Positions 11,983-22,618 of a stretch of 64,000 nt of DNA are shown here, in pieces. The position numbers and the translations under genes are program-made. This DNA comes from Chimonanthus salicifolius (lineage: Eukaryota > Streptophyta > Magnoliopsida > Laurales > Calycanthaceae): the NCBI GenBank assembly GCA_013350335.1, contig CM023534.1:2542001-2606000 (forward strand). The letters run 5' to 3'. The stretch's first letter is position 1. Each line of letters begins with the position of its first letter. The notes under the pieces are model-generated. The model was given only the letters and a program-made list of their open reading frames with translations, was not told where the DNA came from and searched no databases.

Positions 11983-13088
11983 TATAAAATTTAATAGAGA
12001 AATGCTTTTTGTTATATATTTTCTATTCTTTTACATAGTAGAACACTTTTTCGGTCACAAACAATTAAAGTAAGAAATTTTAAGAAGGGTGATATAAATA
12101 CAAATGTTATTCATTGATTTAGGTGAGACATGTAGAAAATGGTATAGATATTATAATCTTAATCTTATCATTTTACATTGGAAAATTTGACTATTATAAA
12201 CTATTGACTTTTATAATATTCTATACATTTCAAATAACTCAGCTCAAGATATATGGTCAACCTATAAAAAAATTGGCTATCTCAACCTCCTAATTTTGTC
12301 ATGGGTGGTAATGGAGGATTCAATTTAAGAGGGTGCAAGTGTTTGAGAAAGGATAGACAATATTAGATGATGAGGTCCAATAAGAAATTGATATGGCCAA
12401 CATTAGGGTATAGCTTTTTACAAAACAATTGTAGTTTATAAGGGAAAATATGAGTATTATTAAGTTGTAATCATATAAAAAAACGATAGGATTACTGGTG
12501 TATTTATAACAAGGATATAGATATAACTTTCAATCACTTAAATGATGACAAGTAAAAAAAAAATAAAGCCCGAAATCTCCTAACATATAAGATACAAGTT
12601 TTCAAAGATTCAACTGTCATAAACAAATGATAACTCTACTAGATATAAATCGAATCAAAGCATTTTAAAAAGTTTAGTTAATATACAATGACTAACACAC
12701 TAGAACTCTTAATTAACATTTCTCGTCAAGATCAAAAAGCCTCAATAGAGAACAAATTCAGTTTTGACATCAAAATTCTAAGTGAGGCAAAAAAATGACC
12801 TTTGGCTAGTTGATCCACTAATTGGTAATTAGAATTAAGAAATGTTACAAGAGTATTCTCAACGAAATAATGGAAATATAGTTACAATATGCTTTGCTTA
12901 TTCACAAAAGACATTGTAGAAATATATATTACATAGAACAATAATCTATAAACACCATAAACACAATAGACACACAAGATTTATGTGAATGCAAATTTGG
13001 GTCCAATGTGAGAACCAAGAGCTCAAGTTGACTGTACAAAACTTGTTGTGAAAGAAATTGTCCAATAAGCTCAAGCGTCGCAATCCCT
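11983..13088. other. Intergenic, no gene seen
   Basis: AT-rich sequence. The part from about 12890 has the flavour of an antisense Copia LTR, but no element boundaries can be set. Confidence 0.35.
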
Positions 13089-13201
13089 AGATCAAATCTA
13101 TTCCCACGTGCATGAATGAAATAAGAAATCAGTAAAATAATCAAAGATCAAATCTTTTCTCACGTGCATGAATGAAATAAGAAATCAGTAAAATAATCAA
13201 A
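13089..13201. repeat. 56-bp tandem duplication with CACGTG box
   Basis: Copies begin at 13089 and 13145. Both include CACGTGCATGAATGAAATAA and AGAAATCAGTAAAATAATCA. CACGTG is the G-box core of bZIP and bHLH factors, but there is no gene nearby for it to control. Confidence 0.88.
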
Positions 13202-14058
13202 TATGCAACCACAAATGGTGACACTAAGATTTATGTGATTTAGCAATGTGCCTACATCTATAGGATAAGTTTCGAATCAATCTACCATTATAAAAATGGG
13301 ATTACAAGCAACTCTCTCTTAAACCAGAGAGGATAACAACACAAGTGTCTCTCTAAGTGAGGTTCTCTCTGTCACTCTCCAAGTGTCTCTCACACTTGGA
13401 TGTTGAATTTGTGGAATACACATATTCAATGGAATGAGGAGAGAAGTGAGGTTTATACAGTCTTAGAGGATGTGTGAATACCAAGGCCATAAAGGGCACT
13501 TCATCACTTCCTAGAAGACTTCTCCACTTCCCGCGAGATTTCTATATTTCCTAGGAGTATTTGTATCAAACTTTTTAAATAGAAGGTTCCGTTAAATAAG
13601 GTTCAACCACAGATAAATTCGGTCAAACTCGTGTAATTAATATAGATATTATAAATAATAGTAAATTACTAATTAAGATTTAATTGATGAATTGAAATCA
13701 AAGATTATTTTTTAATATGAATAAACAAAAATACCTTAATCAAATCAAACACACTATTGATTAAAATTTAAAATTTTAATCTCTTTAAATAATTTGTCTC
13801 TAAACTTTTGTGTAATTAAAATTATATGAAATTTATAAAATTACTTTAAATAAAAATATTTATATGAATTTTTGGACCAACTCAAAAATCTATATTAATA
13901 AAGTAATTAAATTTATTCTCACTTTAAATGATTTATAAACTCCATACTTATATAGCTACATAGTAGCTTGCAAATGTTGAAATATAGTATAAAATAGTTT
14001 TTATTTTTATTTTTAAAATTAGCTATGGAGGTTTTCTTAAAATAAAAAATAAAAATTG
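13202..14058. other. Intergenic, possible LTR debris
   Basis: The 13202-13460 part (AGCAATGTGCCTACATC... then GAGAGGATAACAACAC) resembles decayed Copia LTR sequence. The remainder is AT-rich with nothing recognisable. Confidence 0.3.
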
Positions 14059-14225
14059 TGTTGAACCACGGTTCAAGGTTCACAGTTTATTTAATAAAGT
14101 CAAGTTGAACCGCTTCCGGTTCTTGAGCCAAGACAATTTTTCCATCGAACCAGACCGGGAAGAAAAGGCCAGTCGCGGTCGAACCGAAGATTCAACTGCA
14201 GTCCGATCCGATTTTGATAACATTG
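14059..14225. mobile_element. hAT MITE fragment, CAATGTTATCA family
   Basis: The right end, TTTTGATAACATTG, is the same terminus as the complete MITE at 19126-19320. The interior shares GAACCGC/GGTTC-rich wording. I find no matching left terminus or target duplication, so the copy appears truncated on the left. Confidence 0.6.
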
Positions 14226-15215
14226 ATCTCCCGTACCAAAGAGGCATTATCAATGAGGCATCTCTAATTTGGAAGGTGCATTTCTAATTTCAATAAGATA
14301 ATTCTTCTTACAAGGTCCATGCACCTTAGGATACAAAAAGTCTCTTCCACTGAGGAGGGAATCCCAACAAAACTTGGTTTTGAGGATCACAGATTTCCTC
14401 ATTTTATACGAAAGATGATGACCTTATATTCGATTCAAAGCCTTACAATACACGAAATTGTTTGTACCACGTATGCATACAAGTATACAACATAAGTATA
14501 CTACTTTCAAAGTAGACTAGATAAGAACATTTTGTGAAATCTTTATAAATTCACGTTAGAAAAAAAAAGAGTTTGGATGAAAGTTCTATATTCATATATA
14601 GACATTGATGAAATTTATTTTCATTTAATTATTAAGCTATATCTTTAAAAGTACTAAAGTTAGTTTATTTTAAGTGTTTTTAATTTTATTTAAAAGCAAT
14701 TTTAATCAAACATGAAATTCAAGTCAAAATAAATTAAACTAAATCTAAATATAGTTCACATATGAAGAACTACATCATAGAGATTTGGAGAGGAGCTGCT
14801 TGGGCCCAAAGCACTCAATTTAGAATATAGTTTAAAAACTTGAAAAAAAATAGAGTAAATTGGTTCAAGTTGACTAACTTGATAGAAAAAATTTAAGCAA
14901 GTTAATAAATGTTATTTAATTTTTTTTAGTCGAATTAAAAAACTCACTTGAGTTACTCAACTTAATAAAATTTCCAGTTAAATTCGAATTAAGCATGATC
15001 TAGAGGTGTGCATAATCCATGTAGTCACAATCATTTGTGTTTTATATTAGATTAACAAATAGAAAATAAGAAAGGAGAAATGTGAAATCTAATTAAAAAA
15101 TTAAAATAATAAAAACGGTGAAGAAAGTTAGATCTCCACGCCGACTTTTACTCCCAAAAATAACATATTCCAACTGTATTTTCCGCTAAACCCTAAATTC
15201 TCCCCACCTTAGCAT

Positions 15216-15223
15216 TTGTCAAC
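15216..15223 (+). promoter_or_regulatory. W-box-like element upstream of VQ gene
   Basis: TTGTCAAC contains GTCAA, the reverse of the W-box core TTGAC bound by WRKY factors. VQ proteins are known partners of WRKY factors and their genes are often WRKY-regulated. A single core match is weak evidence. Confidence 0.3.
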
Positions 15224-15288
15224 GGTCAGAATCGCTGGCGCCTCTCAACAAATTAAACTATCCCGGAACCATCCTTCCTTGTCTTTTC

Positions 15289-15296
15289 TATATATG
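15289..15296 (+). promoter_or_regulatory. Putative TATA box of VQ gene
   Basis: TATATATG lies 217 bp upstream of the proposed ATG. It is followed by a C/T-rich stretch (15300-15365) of the kind common in plant 5' leaders. Confidence 0.5.
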
Positions 15297-15512
15297 CAAC
15301 CTTTTTTCTCTCCAACCCTATCATCTCTGTCCCCCTCTCTCTCTCTCTTTCTCCATCTCCATCTCCTTCTCACCATTTCAACGTCCCCAATTCACCATAT
15401 CCAATCCAATTGCAAGAAAACCCTTCACAATTCTCACCCACTCTCTCTCACTTTCTCTGGTATTTTGGTCTTCTTTCATCATCTCTGAGTGGATATCTCA
15501 TATTCAATAGCA

Positions 15513-16074
15513 ATGAGTCCACCTCAAAGCCACGACGAACAATCGGTTAGACGCGAGATGAATGGCACGCGTCCCTCCCCTCTCCAGATCAACAGGGAAT
15601 CACACCTTATACAGAAATCATCTTCATCGTCGTCGTCGTTGTCGTCGTCAGCTTCGTCATCACTCACTGCAAACAAGCACCAGCGCCACCCGGTCATCAT
15701 CTACACCCACTCACCGAAGATCATTCACACGCAGGCGCGTGACTTCATGGCCCTGGTGCAGAAGCTGACGGGCCAGTCCCAGCCAGATGACTCAGCTGCT
15801 CCGCCGCGGTCTCAGAACACGTCGAGTGAGGGGAATAACTGTGTGAAGACCGGAAGACAGGACGAGGCCACGTCGTCGTCGGTCCGTTACTGATGAGAAT
15901 TGCGTCGTGGGTGATGTGCAAGTGAGCTCTTCGTCGGTCTCTCAGGTGTTCGATCCCCCGAACCCATTCTTCGCCGAGATACCTCTCTTTACGCCCAACT
16001 CGTCTGAATTCTTCTGCTCTCCAAAGCCATTCTACAGATACCCGGATTATGGAGATCTCGCCTTCCGTCCCTAA
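15513..16074 (+). CDS. VQ-motif protein, reading frame broken by +1 shift near 15885
   Basis: VQ proteins are small plant regulators that bind WRKY factors, and sometimes MAP kinases, in the nucleus. From the ATG at 15513 the first frame gives 126 residues. A basic RPSPLQI region (20-26) is followed by a serine run, then HPVIIYTHSPKIIHT (59-73), then FMALVQKLTG (78-87) with the F, VQ and LTG residues intact. That frame stops at 15891. The next frame, from 15886 to TAA at 16072-16074, codes for a tail containing NPFFAEIPLFTPNSSEFF, the conserved C-terminus of the MKS1-like VQ subgroup. One surplus base, perhaps the second C of GTCC (15884-15885), explains the break; without it the product would be about 186 residues. 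An earlier in-frame GTG is not needed as a start. No introns, as is usual for the family. It could be a recent pseudogene, a truncated but functional allele (the VQ motif survives), or an assembly error. Confidence 0.87.
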
Positions 16075-16785
16075 CTTGCTTTTGGGTTTTCAACAACAAT
16101 AGAATTCTGCTTAATTCTCTCTATACAAAGTTTCTCCTGTTCATAGATAGCCTTCTTATCTTCTCAGTCTTTCTTAGGAGATGTTTTAAGCTCGGCCTAA
16201 GATTAGCGAGCATCAAGTGTTAATTAATATGATTTAATTCATTCTTTAGGCCGACCGAAAGGAGAGATTGTCATCCTAATGGTTGGATTTGCATTAATTA
16301 TTTTTTATTATTATTATAAGCCTCTCCATTAAAAATTATAGTTAGAAAGAGTGAAATAATAGAAAGAAGTGCTACTTATGTGAATGTAAATGCGGCACGA
16401 GATCGAGAAACGAGGGATAAAGAAGAGAACCTTTTTTTTTTTCAAATGTAAGGAAATTTGTCTAGTTTATCTATAAAGAGAAATTTTATTATTTTGAAAA
16501 TTTTAAATGGTAGGTAATAATAAGTTTGATCATCTTGAGAGGGTTTTTTAGATTTACGTGAAAATTCAGACTTTTTTTAATATTTAAAAAAACATTGTTT
16601 TTATATAATTGACTTAAAACTCAAGGCTTATTTTTTTTAATTTCCCAAAAATATTAAAAAAACATTGTTTTAATTTCAATATAAAGAATCTATATTAAAC
16701 TAAATGAACTTAGATGCAAAAGTTTATATACGTTTAACTCTTAATCTGAATCTGAATTTTATACATCTGAACTCTAAAGCACTCG
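16075..16785. other. VQ gene 3' flank, no further gene
   Basis: AT-rich sequence that presumably includes the 3' untranslated region. No conserved element is seen beyond that. Confidence 0.4.
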
Positions 16786-17500
16786 TAGAAGCAGATCTGG
16801 ATATAACTATATAAGTTCCCTAGTATTTTGATATGGTTGCTACTGCAACAATATTTCTACATATATATACTACTATTCATACCAAAAAGATCAACAAAAT
16901 GCTAAAAAAATAATGGAATGAGTTGACCTGACCAAACTTTATCAAATAAAGTCTAAATTGTGTACCAGATCAAACCATGGTTAGATTGACGCAAAAGTGG
17001 TCTCGGATCATTAGTAGTGTTCATTGCTACATTTGGAGAGAATCTTGATGAGACAATCAGGAAAGAAGTAATGAATCAAGGCATGATGCTTAATCAAAGA
17101 GAAAAATTAAAAAACAAAAACGAAAAGATCATCAAAGTCTCTCCTCCAAAGGGGGTTTTATTAGTAAGTCAAAAACCTAACAAAAGATGATTAGAAGACG
17201 GCAAAACATAGTCTTTGTATGCGGGAAGTTTTGGGATCAAGTCTCCTTCAACACAAAAACGGTCACTTCCGATCGTTCTGTATCTAGTGTATACCAGATT
17301 GGAAGATTTACATATGCCCCAATACTTTGTGTTAAAAAAAATCCCAAAGCTAACAAAGACAGAAGCCAACAGCAAAAAAGCAGGCTTCCACATAGGATCA
17401 TCACCCAGAGCCACCCTCACTGACCCAAAACCGGAATATGCTAAACCCCATTGCCATTGATTAACTCCTTATTTCTCTTAATCTCAACCTGGATGCACTC
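16786..17500. repeat. Large direct repeat, copy A
   Basis: Copy A shares GAAGCAGATCTGGATA, ATATATATACTACTATT, TGATGAGACAATCAG and GCATGATGCTTAATCAAAG with copies B and C. It is the least interrupted copy and ends near ATGCTAAACCCCATTGCC. The reading frames here are mutually incompatible on the two strands and have no domain. The opposite strand looks like the T/C-rich 3' region of a non-LTR element, a weak inference. Confidence 0.8.
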
Positions 17501-17994
17501 TTGCAACAGTTCAGATTCTTTCCAACTATGATTCGAAGTTGAAATGAGAAAGATATGGCCAAAATATTAGAGTTGTTAAGATTAGTCCCAAGTCAAAGTT
17601 GGCTACCCGGCCACCAATTCATATGGCCAGGCTTGGCCGCCCAAGGCCAACCATTTGTTAATCGACGGAGGGCGGCAACTGTGGATTGAAAATATCTGAT
17701 CGCCACAACGGCGAGTGTGACCTCATAAGATTCATTCATTATATATGTCTTCAAGCCAGCAACCCAGCATGAATCAATGTGATGCTACCCACTATGGTTT
17801 TTAAGGTCTTTCCATGAATACAAATTAAACAAAAAGCACAACCGTGAAATACTTCAAATATAAGACCTTTTCTCAAAAAAGTAGCAAGTCATGTATATTG
17901 GGTCTGCTTCTTTAAAAGTTTAAAATATAAGATCACGTAATTCAAATTATTTAGAAATAAGTCAATATTAAAAATCATCTATCATCATAAGTGG
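17501..17994. other. Spacer between direct repeats
   Basis: No gene and no recognisable element. Confidence 0.4.
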
Positions 17995-18366
17995 GCTTCA
18001 TATCCAAAGGTATACTTGTAGATGCAGATCTAGATAAGTTCCATAGTATTAATCTTTTCTAAATATATATACTACTATTGATTTCGAAAAGATTAACAAA
18101 ATGCTAAAAAAACAACGAAATGAGTTGTCCTACCAAACTTTGTCAAATAAAATCTAAATGATGTCCGAGATAAAACCTTGATTGGATTGACTCAAAAGTT
18201 GCCTCTGATCATTAGTAGTGTTCATTGCCACAATGGAGTGAATCTTGATGAGACAATTAGTAAAGAAGTAATGAATCAACTCATGATGCTTAATCAAAGA
18301 GAAAAAAAAATAATCCAAAAACAAAAACAAAAAGATTATCAAAGTCTCCCCTCCAAAGGAGGTTAG
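17995..18366. repeat. Large direct repeat, copy B (first part)
   Basis: Matches 16786-17160 and 19590-19975. The match breaks at CCAAAGGAGGTT and resumes at about 18877 with GAGTTTTATAAGTAAGGC, so foreign DNA sits between. Confidence 0.8.
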
Positions 18367-18876
18367 TGCTTGCCTTTTTTGTCTCCATGCTTCTGAAGAG
18401 TCGAATTATCTGCTACTTGACTGCTCTTTCTCTTCCTCCATTTAGAGCTCTTTGTAGTTGATCAGTTTGGTATGGCTTGTCATGCCTTCTTTGGTTGCTG
18501 AGTTGTCCTTTGTGTAGGACATTACCTAAGTGTTCCTCTTTGTGGCAGCTTTTTTTATTTGACACCCTTTGGAGCATGTGGTGGGGATGTAGTAATAGAG
18601 TGTTCAGAGGCACTGCTGAATCTAATGTTGTGGTCGCTAGACGTTCCCTCACCATGTGCGCTGCATGGGCTGCTTCTCTTAATGAGTTCCGGAATATCTA
18701 TATGTTTGACAGTTTGCGTGCATGAAAGAATGCGCAGATTTATTCTGATATTTTTCTCTTATGTTGTTGCGCTGGGAGGTTTCTTTCCACCTTTTGTTTG
18801 TAATTTTCTTGGTTTTATTTTATGTATTTGCACCTCTTGTGCCTTTATCTATTAATGTATGAACCATTTCAAAGGA
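18367..18876 (+). mobile_element. ~510-bp insertion in repeat copy B, probable truncated non-LTR element
   Basis: Copies A and C are continuous at this point, which shows the segment is inserted. The insert ends in a T-rich stretch and TTTATCTATTAATGTATGAAC, similar in style to the 3' ends of plant L1 elements. CCAAAGGA before and TCAAAGGA after may be a short imperfect target duplication. Overlapping reading frames of 80-98 residues lack domains. A retroposed 3' UTR is an alternative. Confidence 0.5.
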
Positions 18877-19000
18877 AAAATGGAGTTTTATAAGTAAGGC
18901 AAAAGCCTCACAAAAAAATGCATCAGAAGACAGCAAAACATATAGTATTTAATATAACAAATTCTATAGACAAAATGCCCAAGTTTCAATGATTCCCATA
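18877..19000. repeat. Large direct repeat, copy B (continuation)
   Basis: GTAAGGCAAAAGCCTCACAA and GCATCAGAAGACAGCAAAAC match 19980-20030 and 17163-17210 of the other copies. Similarity then fades. Confidence 0.7.
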
Positions 19001-19092
19001 TATTTTATAATTCAATAATCGAACTCATGTGTCTGAAATAAATGAGTTTAGGTGCAAAATCTAAAATTGTTTACATTTTACATGTGAATGTG

Positions 19093-19395
19093 ATTTTTTT
19101 TAACATCAATATCCTTACCCTACATCAGTGTTATTAAAGCCGGACCGAACCGCGGTCGAACCGCCAGTTCTATCGGAACCGGCATGGCTGCGGTTCGATC
19201 CAGCTAAAAAACCGAAATTTTGACTGAACCACAAGAAACCACTGCGAACCGCAAAAAACCGCCGTTAACCCAAAATAACTCGAAGACTGTTCGTTAGACG
19301 GTCCGGTTCTGATAACATTGCCCTACATTAAAGGTGAGACTATTTCCACGAGCATGTATAAACCTCTCAATCTACACACTGGTAAGTCGACAAGA
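19093..19395 (-). mobile_element. SINE family 2 fragment (antisense), interrupted by a MITE
   Basis: Read on the - strand it has the family body (CCAGTGTGTAGATTGAGAGG, then the CACCTTTAATGTAGGG and GGATATTG-like tail) and ends in a poly-A run (the T run at 19093-19100). The hAT MITE at 19126-19320 splits it. The uninterrupted paralogue lies at 46222-46370. Confidence 0.7.
19126..19320. mobile_element. hAT MITE, CAGTGTTATTAAA family, complete
   Basis: This is a 195-bp element with inverted ends CAGTGTTATTAAAGCCGGAC and, on the opposite strand from the right, CAATGTTATCAGAACCGGAC. CCCTACAT occurs exactly on both sides (19118-19125 and 19321-19328), an 8-bp hAT-type target duplication. The interior is rich in GAACCG/CGGTTC words. 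The paralogous empty site near 46260 (TCACCCCACATTGGAGG) has a single copy of the target. Confidence 0.92.
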
Positions 19396-20074
19396 AAAAC
19401 CCCCATAAAAGATGAAACAAATTTCAACATTTTTATCTCTTCTTGACGATGCAATTTAGTTCAAATATAAGATCTTCGCTCAAAAAATAGAGCAAGTCAT
19501 GTATATTGGCACTAGCTTCTTTAAACTATAAAATCACTTTAGAAATAAAAGACAATATTAAAAACCATCTATCATCATAAGCGGGTCTCATATCCAAAGG
19601 TATACTTGTAGATGCAGATCTGGATAAAAGTTCCCTAGTATTTTGATATGATTGCAGCTTCAACAATATTTCTAGATATATATACTACTATTGATTCCAA
19701 AAAAAAATCAACAAAATGCTAAAAAAAACAATGGAATGAGTTGACCTAACCAAACTTGTAAAGTAAAATCTAAATCATTGACGAGATCAAACCATGGTTA
19801 GATTGACCCAAAAGGAGCCCTCTTATCATTAGTGGTGTTCATTGCCTACATTTGGACAGAATATTGATGAGACAATCAGTAAAGAAGTAATGAATGAGTG
19901 CATGATGCTTAATCAAAGAGAAAATAATCGAAAGTAAAAACAAAAGGATCATCAAAGTCTCCTCCAAAGGGGTTTTTATTAGTAAGCCAAAAGACTTACA
20001 AAAGATGCATCAGAAGACATCAAAACATAGCTTCTAGGGATTGGTTTGATGCTCAAAATCCATCCTTATTTGCA

Positions 20075-20212
20075 GGAAGTTTCGGATCAACTCTACCTCA
20101 ACACAGAAACGATCACTCTCCAATATTTTGTATATGACGTGTGCAGATTGAGAAATTTACTAATTTTTAGTAGGTGAGACGTCGTGGATACCTTGGTCTT
20201 AGAAAAAAAAAA
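20075..20212 (+). mobile_element. SINE family 2 body within repeat copy C
   Basis: CTCAACACAGAAACGATCAC, then a TGTGCAGATTGAGAAATTTAC core and GTGGATACCTTGGTCTTAG before an A run, match the body and tail of the family copies at 23995 and 25610. Confidence 0.55.
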
Positions 20213-20445
20213 ACAATCATGTGTAGATTTGAAAGTTAACACATGCCCCAAAGAATTAGAGACAAACAAAAGCAAAACATGACAGACCTAATGGAGCCAA
20301 ACTTGGGCACAAAGAAATAAGAAGCAAAGCAAGAGCCAAACGAAAGGGGAAATACACAAAAGATGTCCAAATTTCAAAAAGACCTAGAGCTAACAAAGAG
20401 AGAAGCCAACAACACAAAAGCAGGCTTCCAAATAAGATCATCCAC

Positions 20446-20625
20446 CCGGGTTGAAAAAACAGTGGACCCGAGATCTCGGCCGAGGACGATATCTCATTGA
20501 TATCGGACGATATTTTTTTCTCTCTCTCTCTTTTTGACAAATCTCGGCCGTATTGGCCGATATCTGCCGAGATCTCACCCGTATGACCGATACGAGATAT
20601 CTCGGGCTTTTTTTTTTTACCCCTG
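20446..20625. mobile_element. hAT-type MITE, ATCGGCCGAT/TCTCGGCCGA family, copy 3
   Basis: The ends CCGGGTTGAAAAA and (opposite strand) CAGGGGTAAAAAAAAAAAG fit the family termini. The interior is full of CTCGGCCGA and ATATCGG words. Repeat copy A is uninterrupted here (ATCATCACCCAGAGCCACC near 17400), which proves insertion. A diverged target duplication is likely (TCCACCCG left, TGACCCAG right), so the exact ends are uncertain by a few bases. Confidence 0.8.
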
Positions 20626-20720
20626 ACCCAGAGTCACCCCACCGACCCAGAACCAAAATATGTTAAACCCTATTGCCATTGATTAACTCCTTATTCATCT
20701 TAATCTCAACCTAGATACAT

Positions 20721-21620
20721 GTATTTTTGTATTTTTCACTTGAAATGTTGATATTTTGTGTGATTTCATGCTGGGTAAAAACTTATATTGGTTAAAGTCT
20801 GACTTTGGGCCCTAAGTTATGATTGAGGTTATATCAATGTCTTAAATATCAACCATTAGAAGTATTTTACAAAAATGGCTAATGGCTGCTATTGACTCGT
20901 GCCATGTTGCAATATTTGGCCAATTTTTCAATTTAAAAAAAAAAATTAGAAAAAAGGACCATTTCCGTTTATTATCTGACCTTAAAATCAAGAATTTCAA
21001 TATGAATAAAAAAATGTTAAAAAATAATAAAAATGGTCAAAGATATAAAATATCGAAAAAAATATTAGTAAACACATGATATGAGATTAATGTTCTCTAT
21101 TTCTCCATACTAGCTCCTAAGAAAAAGAAAAATAAGGTTATAAGGGAAAACATCTTTCAAATATAAAAAAAACTCGTTTCTAAAACTTCTTAAAATAATA
21201 CCCACTGCATAATTCAAAGTGAAAACAGTGAAGTAGGTTATTTTTCTAAAACAAATTAAAAAAAAAAAAAATTATCATGGCATCCTTAATGATTCATATG
21301 GGCCATTTTTTTCACAGTGCATTAGACCATATTACGGCCTCTATATTGCTGATATTATGTACATATGGTCAGTAAATTTATTTTTCAAACCTCTTATTAT
21401 AAATTTATTTTTCTCAAATACTTGTAATAGCTGACCCAAACATCAGCCCCATTTCACCAAAAATTCTGAAATTTTGGTTTTCTTTTGTTCTTTGAAGAAA
21501 TAGAAAAAGTTGGGCCCATTTCAGATAAAACGGGCTGTAATAGCCAGTATTCTACCCAAATAATTCCACCACTTAGACATGGGAATACTTGTTTAGTTTA
21601 TATAAAAATTAGCCTGGAAG
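20721..21620. other. Intergenic, AT-rich
   Basis: No gene recognised. A lysine-rich reading frame at 20882-21079 is a product of A-rich sequence. Confidence 0.45.
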
Positions 21621-22610
21621 CAGGGGTTCAAATATAACCTGGCCGGGATATTGGTCGATATCCCGATATCGTTGATATCCTGGCCGAGATTATTCTCTCT
21701 CCTCTTTTTATTTTTATTTTCAAATATCGGCTGATTTTATTTTTTTAATTTTATCTGAATTAAAACAAAAAACAAAAATACTTTTTAAAAGAAATATATA
21801 TTTTTCTGAAAAAATACATAATATCGGGCGATTCGGACAATATCATGGCCGATATTTTGCCAATATGGCCAAATATCGGTGATAAATCGGTGGGATCCGG
21901 CACTAATATTTGATTTTTTTTAATAAAAAAATCGGGCGATATTTTGGGTGATATATCACTGTCATATCATGTGATACCCTACCCCTCCCTTGGAGTCCCA
22001 CATCGGTGGGAAAGAAAAGGGAGGGTGGGTTTATTAAGAAGCCACCTATGTTGATTCTCATGTGAGTCCTTTTGGGCCGGGCCACGTGGGCCCGGGCCCA
22101 AATGCAAAACCGTGTGGGTTTGAACTGTGTACGAGGCCCAAAGCGGACAATATCTTACTGAGTTAAGCGCTAAGCCCTGTATTCGGGTCGGGTCGTTACA
22201 AATTTGGTATCAGAGCCGAGGTTCTACACTCGGATTGTGTGGGCTTTCCTCCTTCCCTTGTAGTTGGTAAGCTGGACCGGATCGAGCCGGGGACGGCTCG
22301 AGACTTTAGGGGGGGTGATTGTGATACCCTACCCCTCCCTTGGGGTCCCACATCGGTGGGAAAGAAAAGGGAGGGTGGGTTAATTTTGGGCCGAGCCACA
22401 TGGGCCCAGGCCCAAATGCAAAACAGTGTGGGTTTGAACTGTATGCGAGGCCCAAAGCGGACAATATCTTACTGAGTTAAGCCCTAAGCCTTGTATTCCG
22501 GTCGGGTCATTACATATCACCGATATATCGTTTGCCAAGTCGATACATATCCTATCGACTGATATACATATCGGCCGATATGATATGTATCAGCTAATAT
22601 TATTACCTAT
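21621..22610. mobile_element. hAT-type element, ATCGGCCGAT family, copy 4, with nested TRIM
   Basis: The left end is CAGGGGTTCAAATATAACC. The right end, read on the opposite strand, is TATAGGTAATAATATTAGC and aligns with the family terminus. CCTGGAAG (21613-21620) and ACTGGAAG (22611-22618) form an 8-bp duplication with one mismatch. Most interior palindromes are decayed. The TRIM at 21970-22514 lies inside, so it arrived later. Confidence 0.8.
21970..22514 (+). mobile_element. TRIM, family C, complete, nested in hAT element
   Basis: The LTRs are 21970-22200 and 22320-22514, each beginning TGTGATACCCTACCCCTCCC and ending in TTACA. The 3' LTR lacks about 36 bp of the 5' LTR. The primer site, TTTGGTATCAGAGCCGAGG, follows the 5' LTR, and a purine tract with GGGGGGG (22308-22316) precedes the 3' LTR. 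TATCA flanks both sides (21965-21969 and 22515-22519). Both LTRs include GTCCCACATCGGTGGGAAAG, a phrase common in plant TRIMs. Confidence 0.94.
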
Positions 22611-22618
22611 ACTGGAAG

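Larger units (their letters stand above)
19590..20720. repeat. Large direct repeat, copy C (interrupted)
   Basis: Matches copy A from GTATACTTGTAGATGCAGAT through ATGTTAAACCCTATTGCC. It contains two extra segments absent from A: about 20160-20240 (poly-A-ended, SINE-like) and the hAT element at 20446-20625. Confidence 0.8.

Noticed and set aside
11888..12073. 61-residue reading frame
   Set aside because: It begins inside the Stowaway MITE and runs out of it; hydrophobic residues come from T-rich sequence.
18413..18855. Three overlapping reading frames of 80-98 residues
   Set aside because: They overlap each other on both strands inside an inserted segment; none has a recognisable motif.
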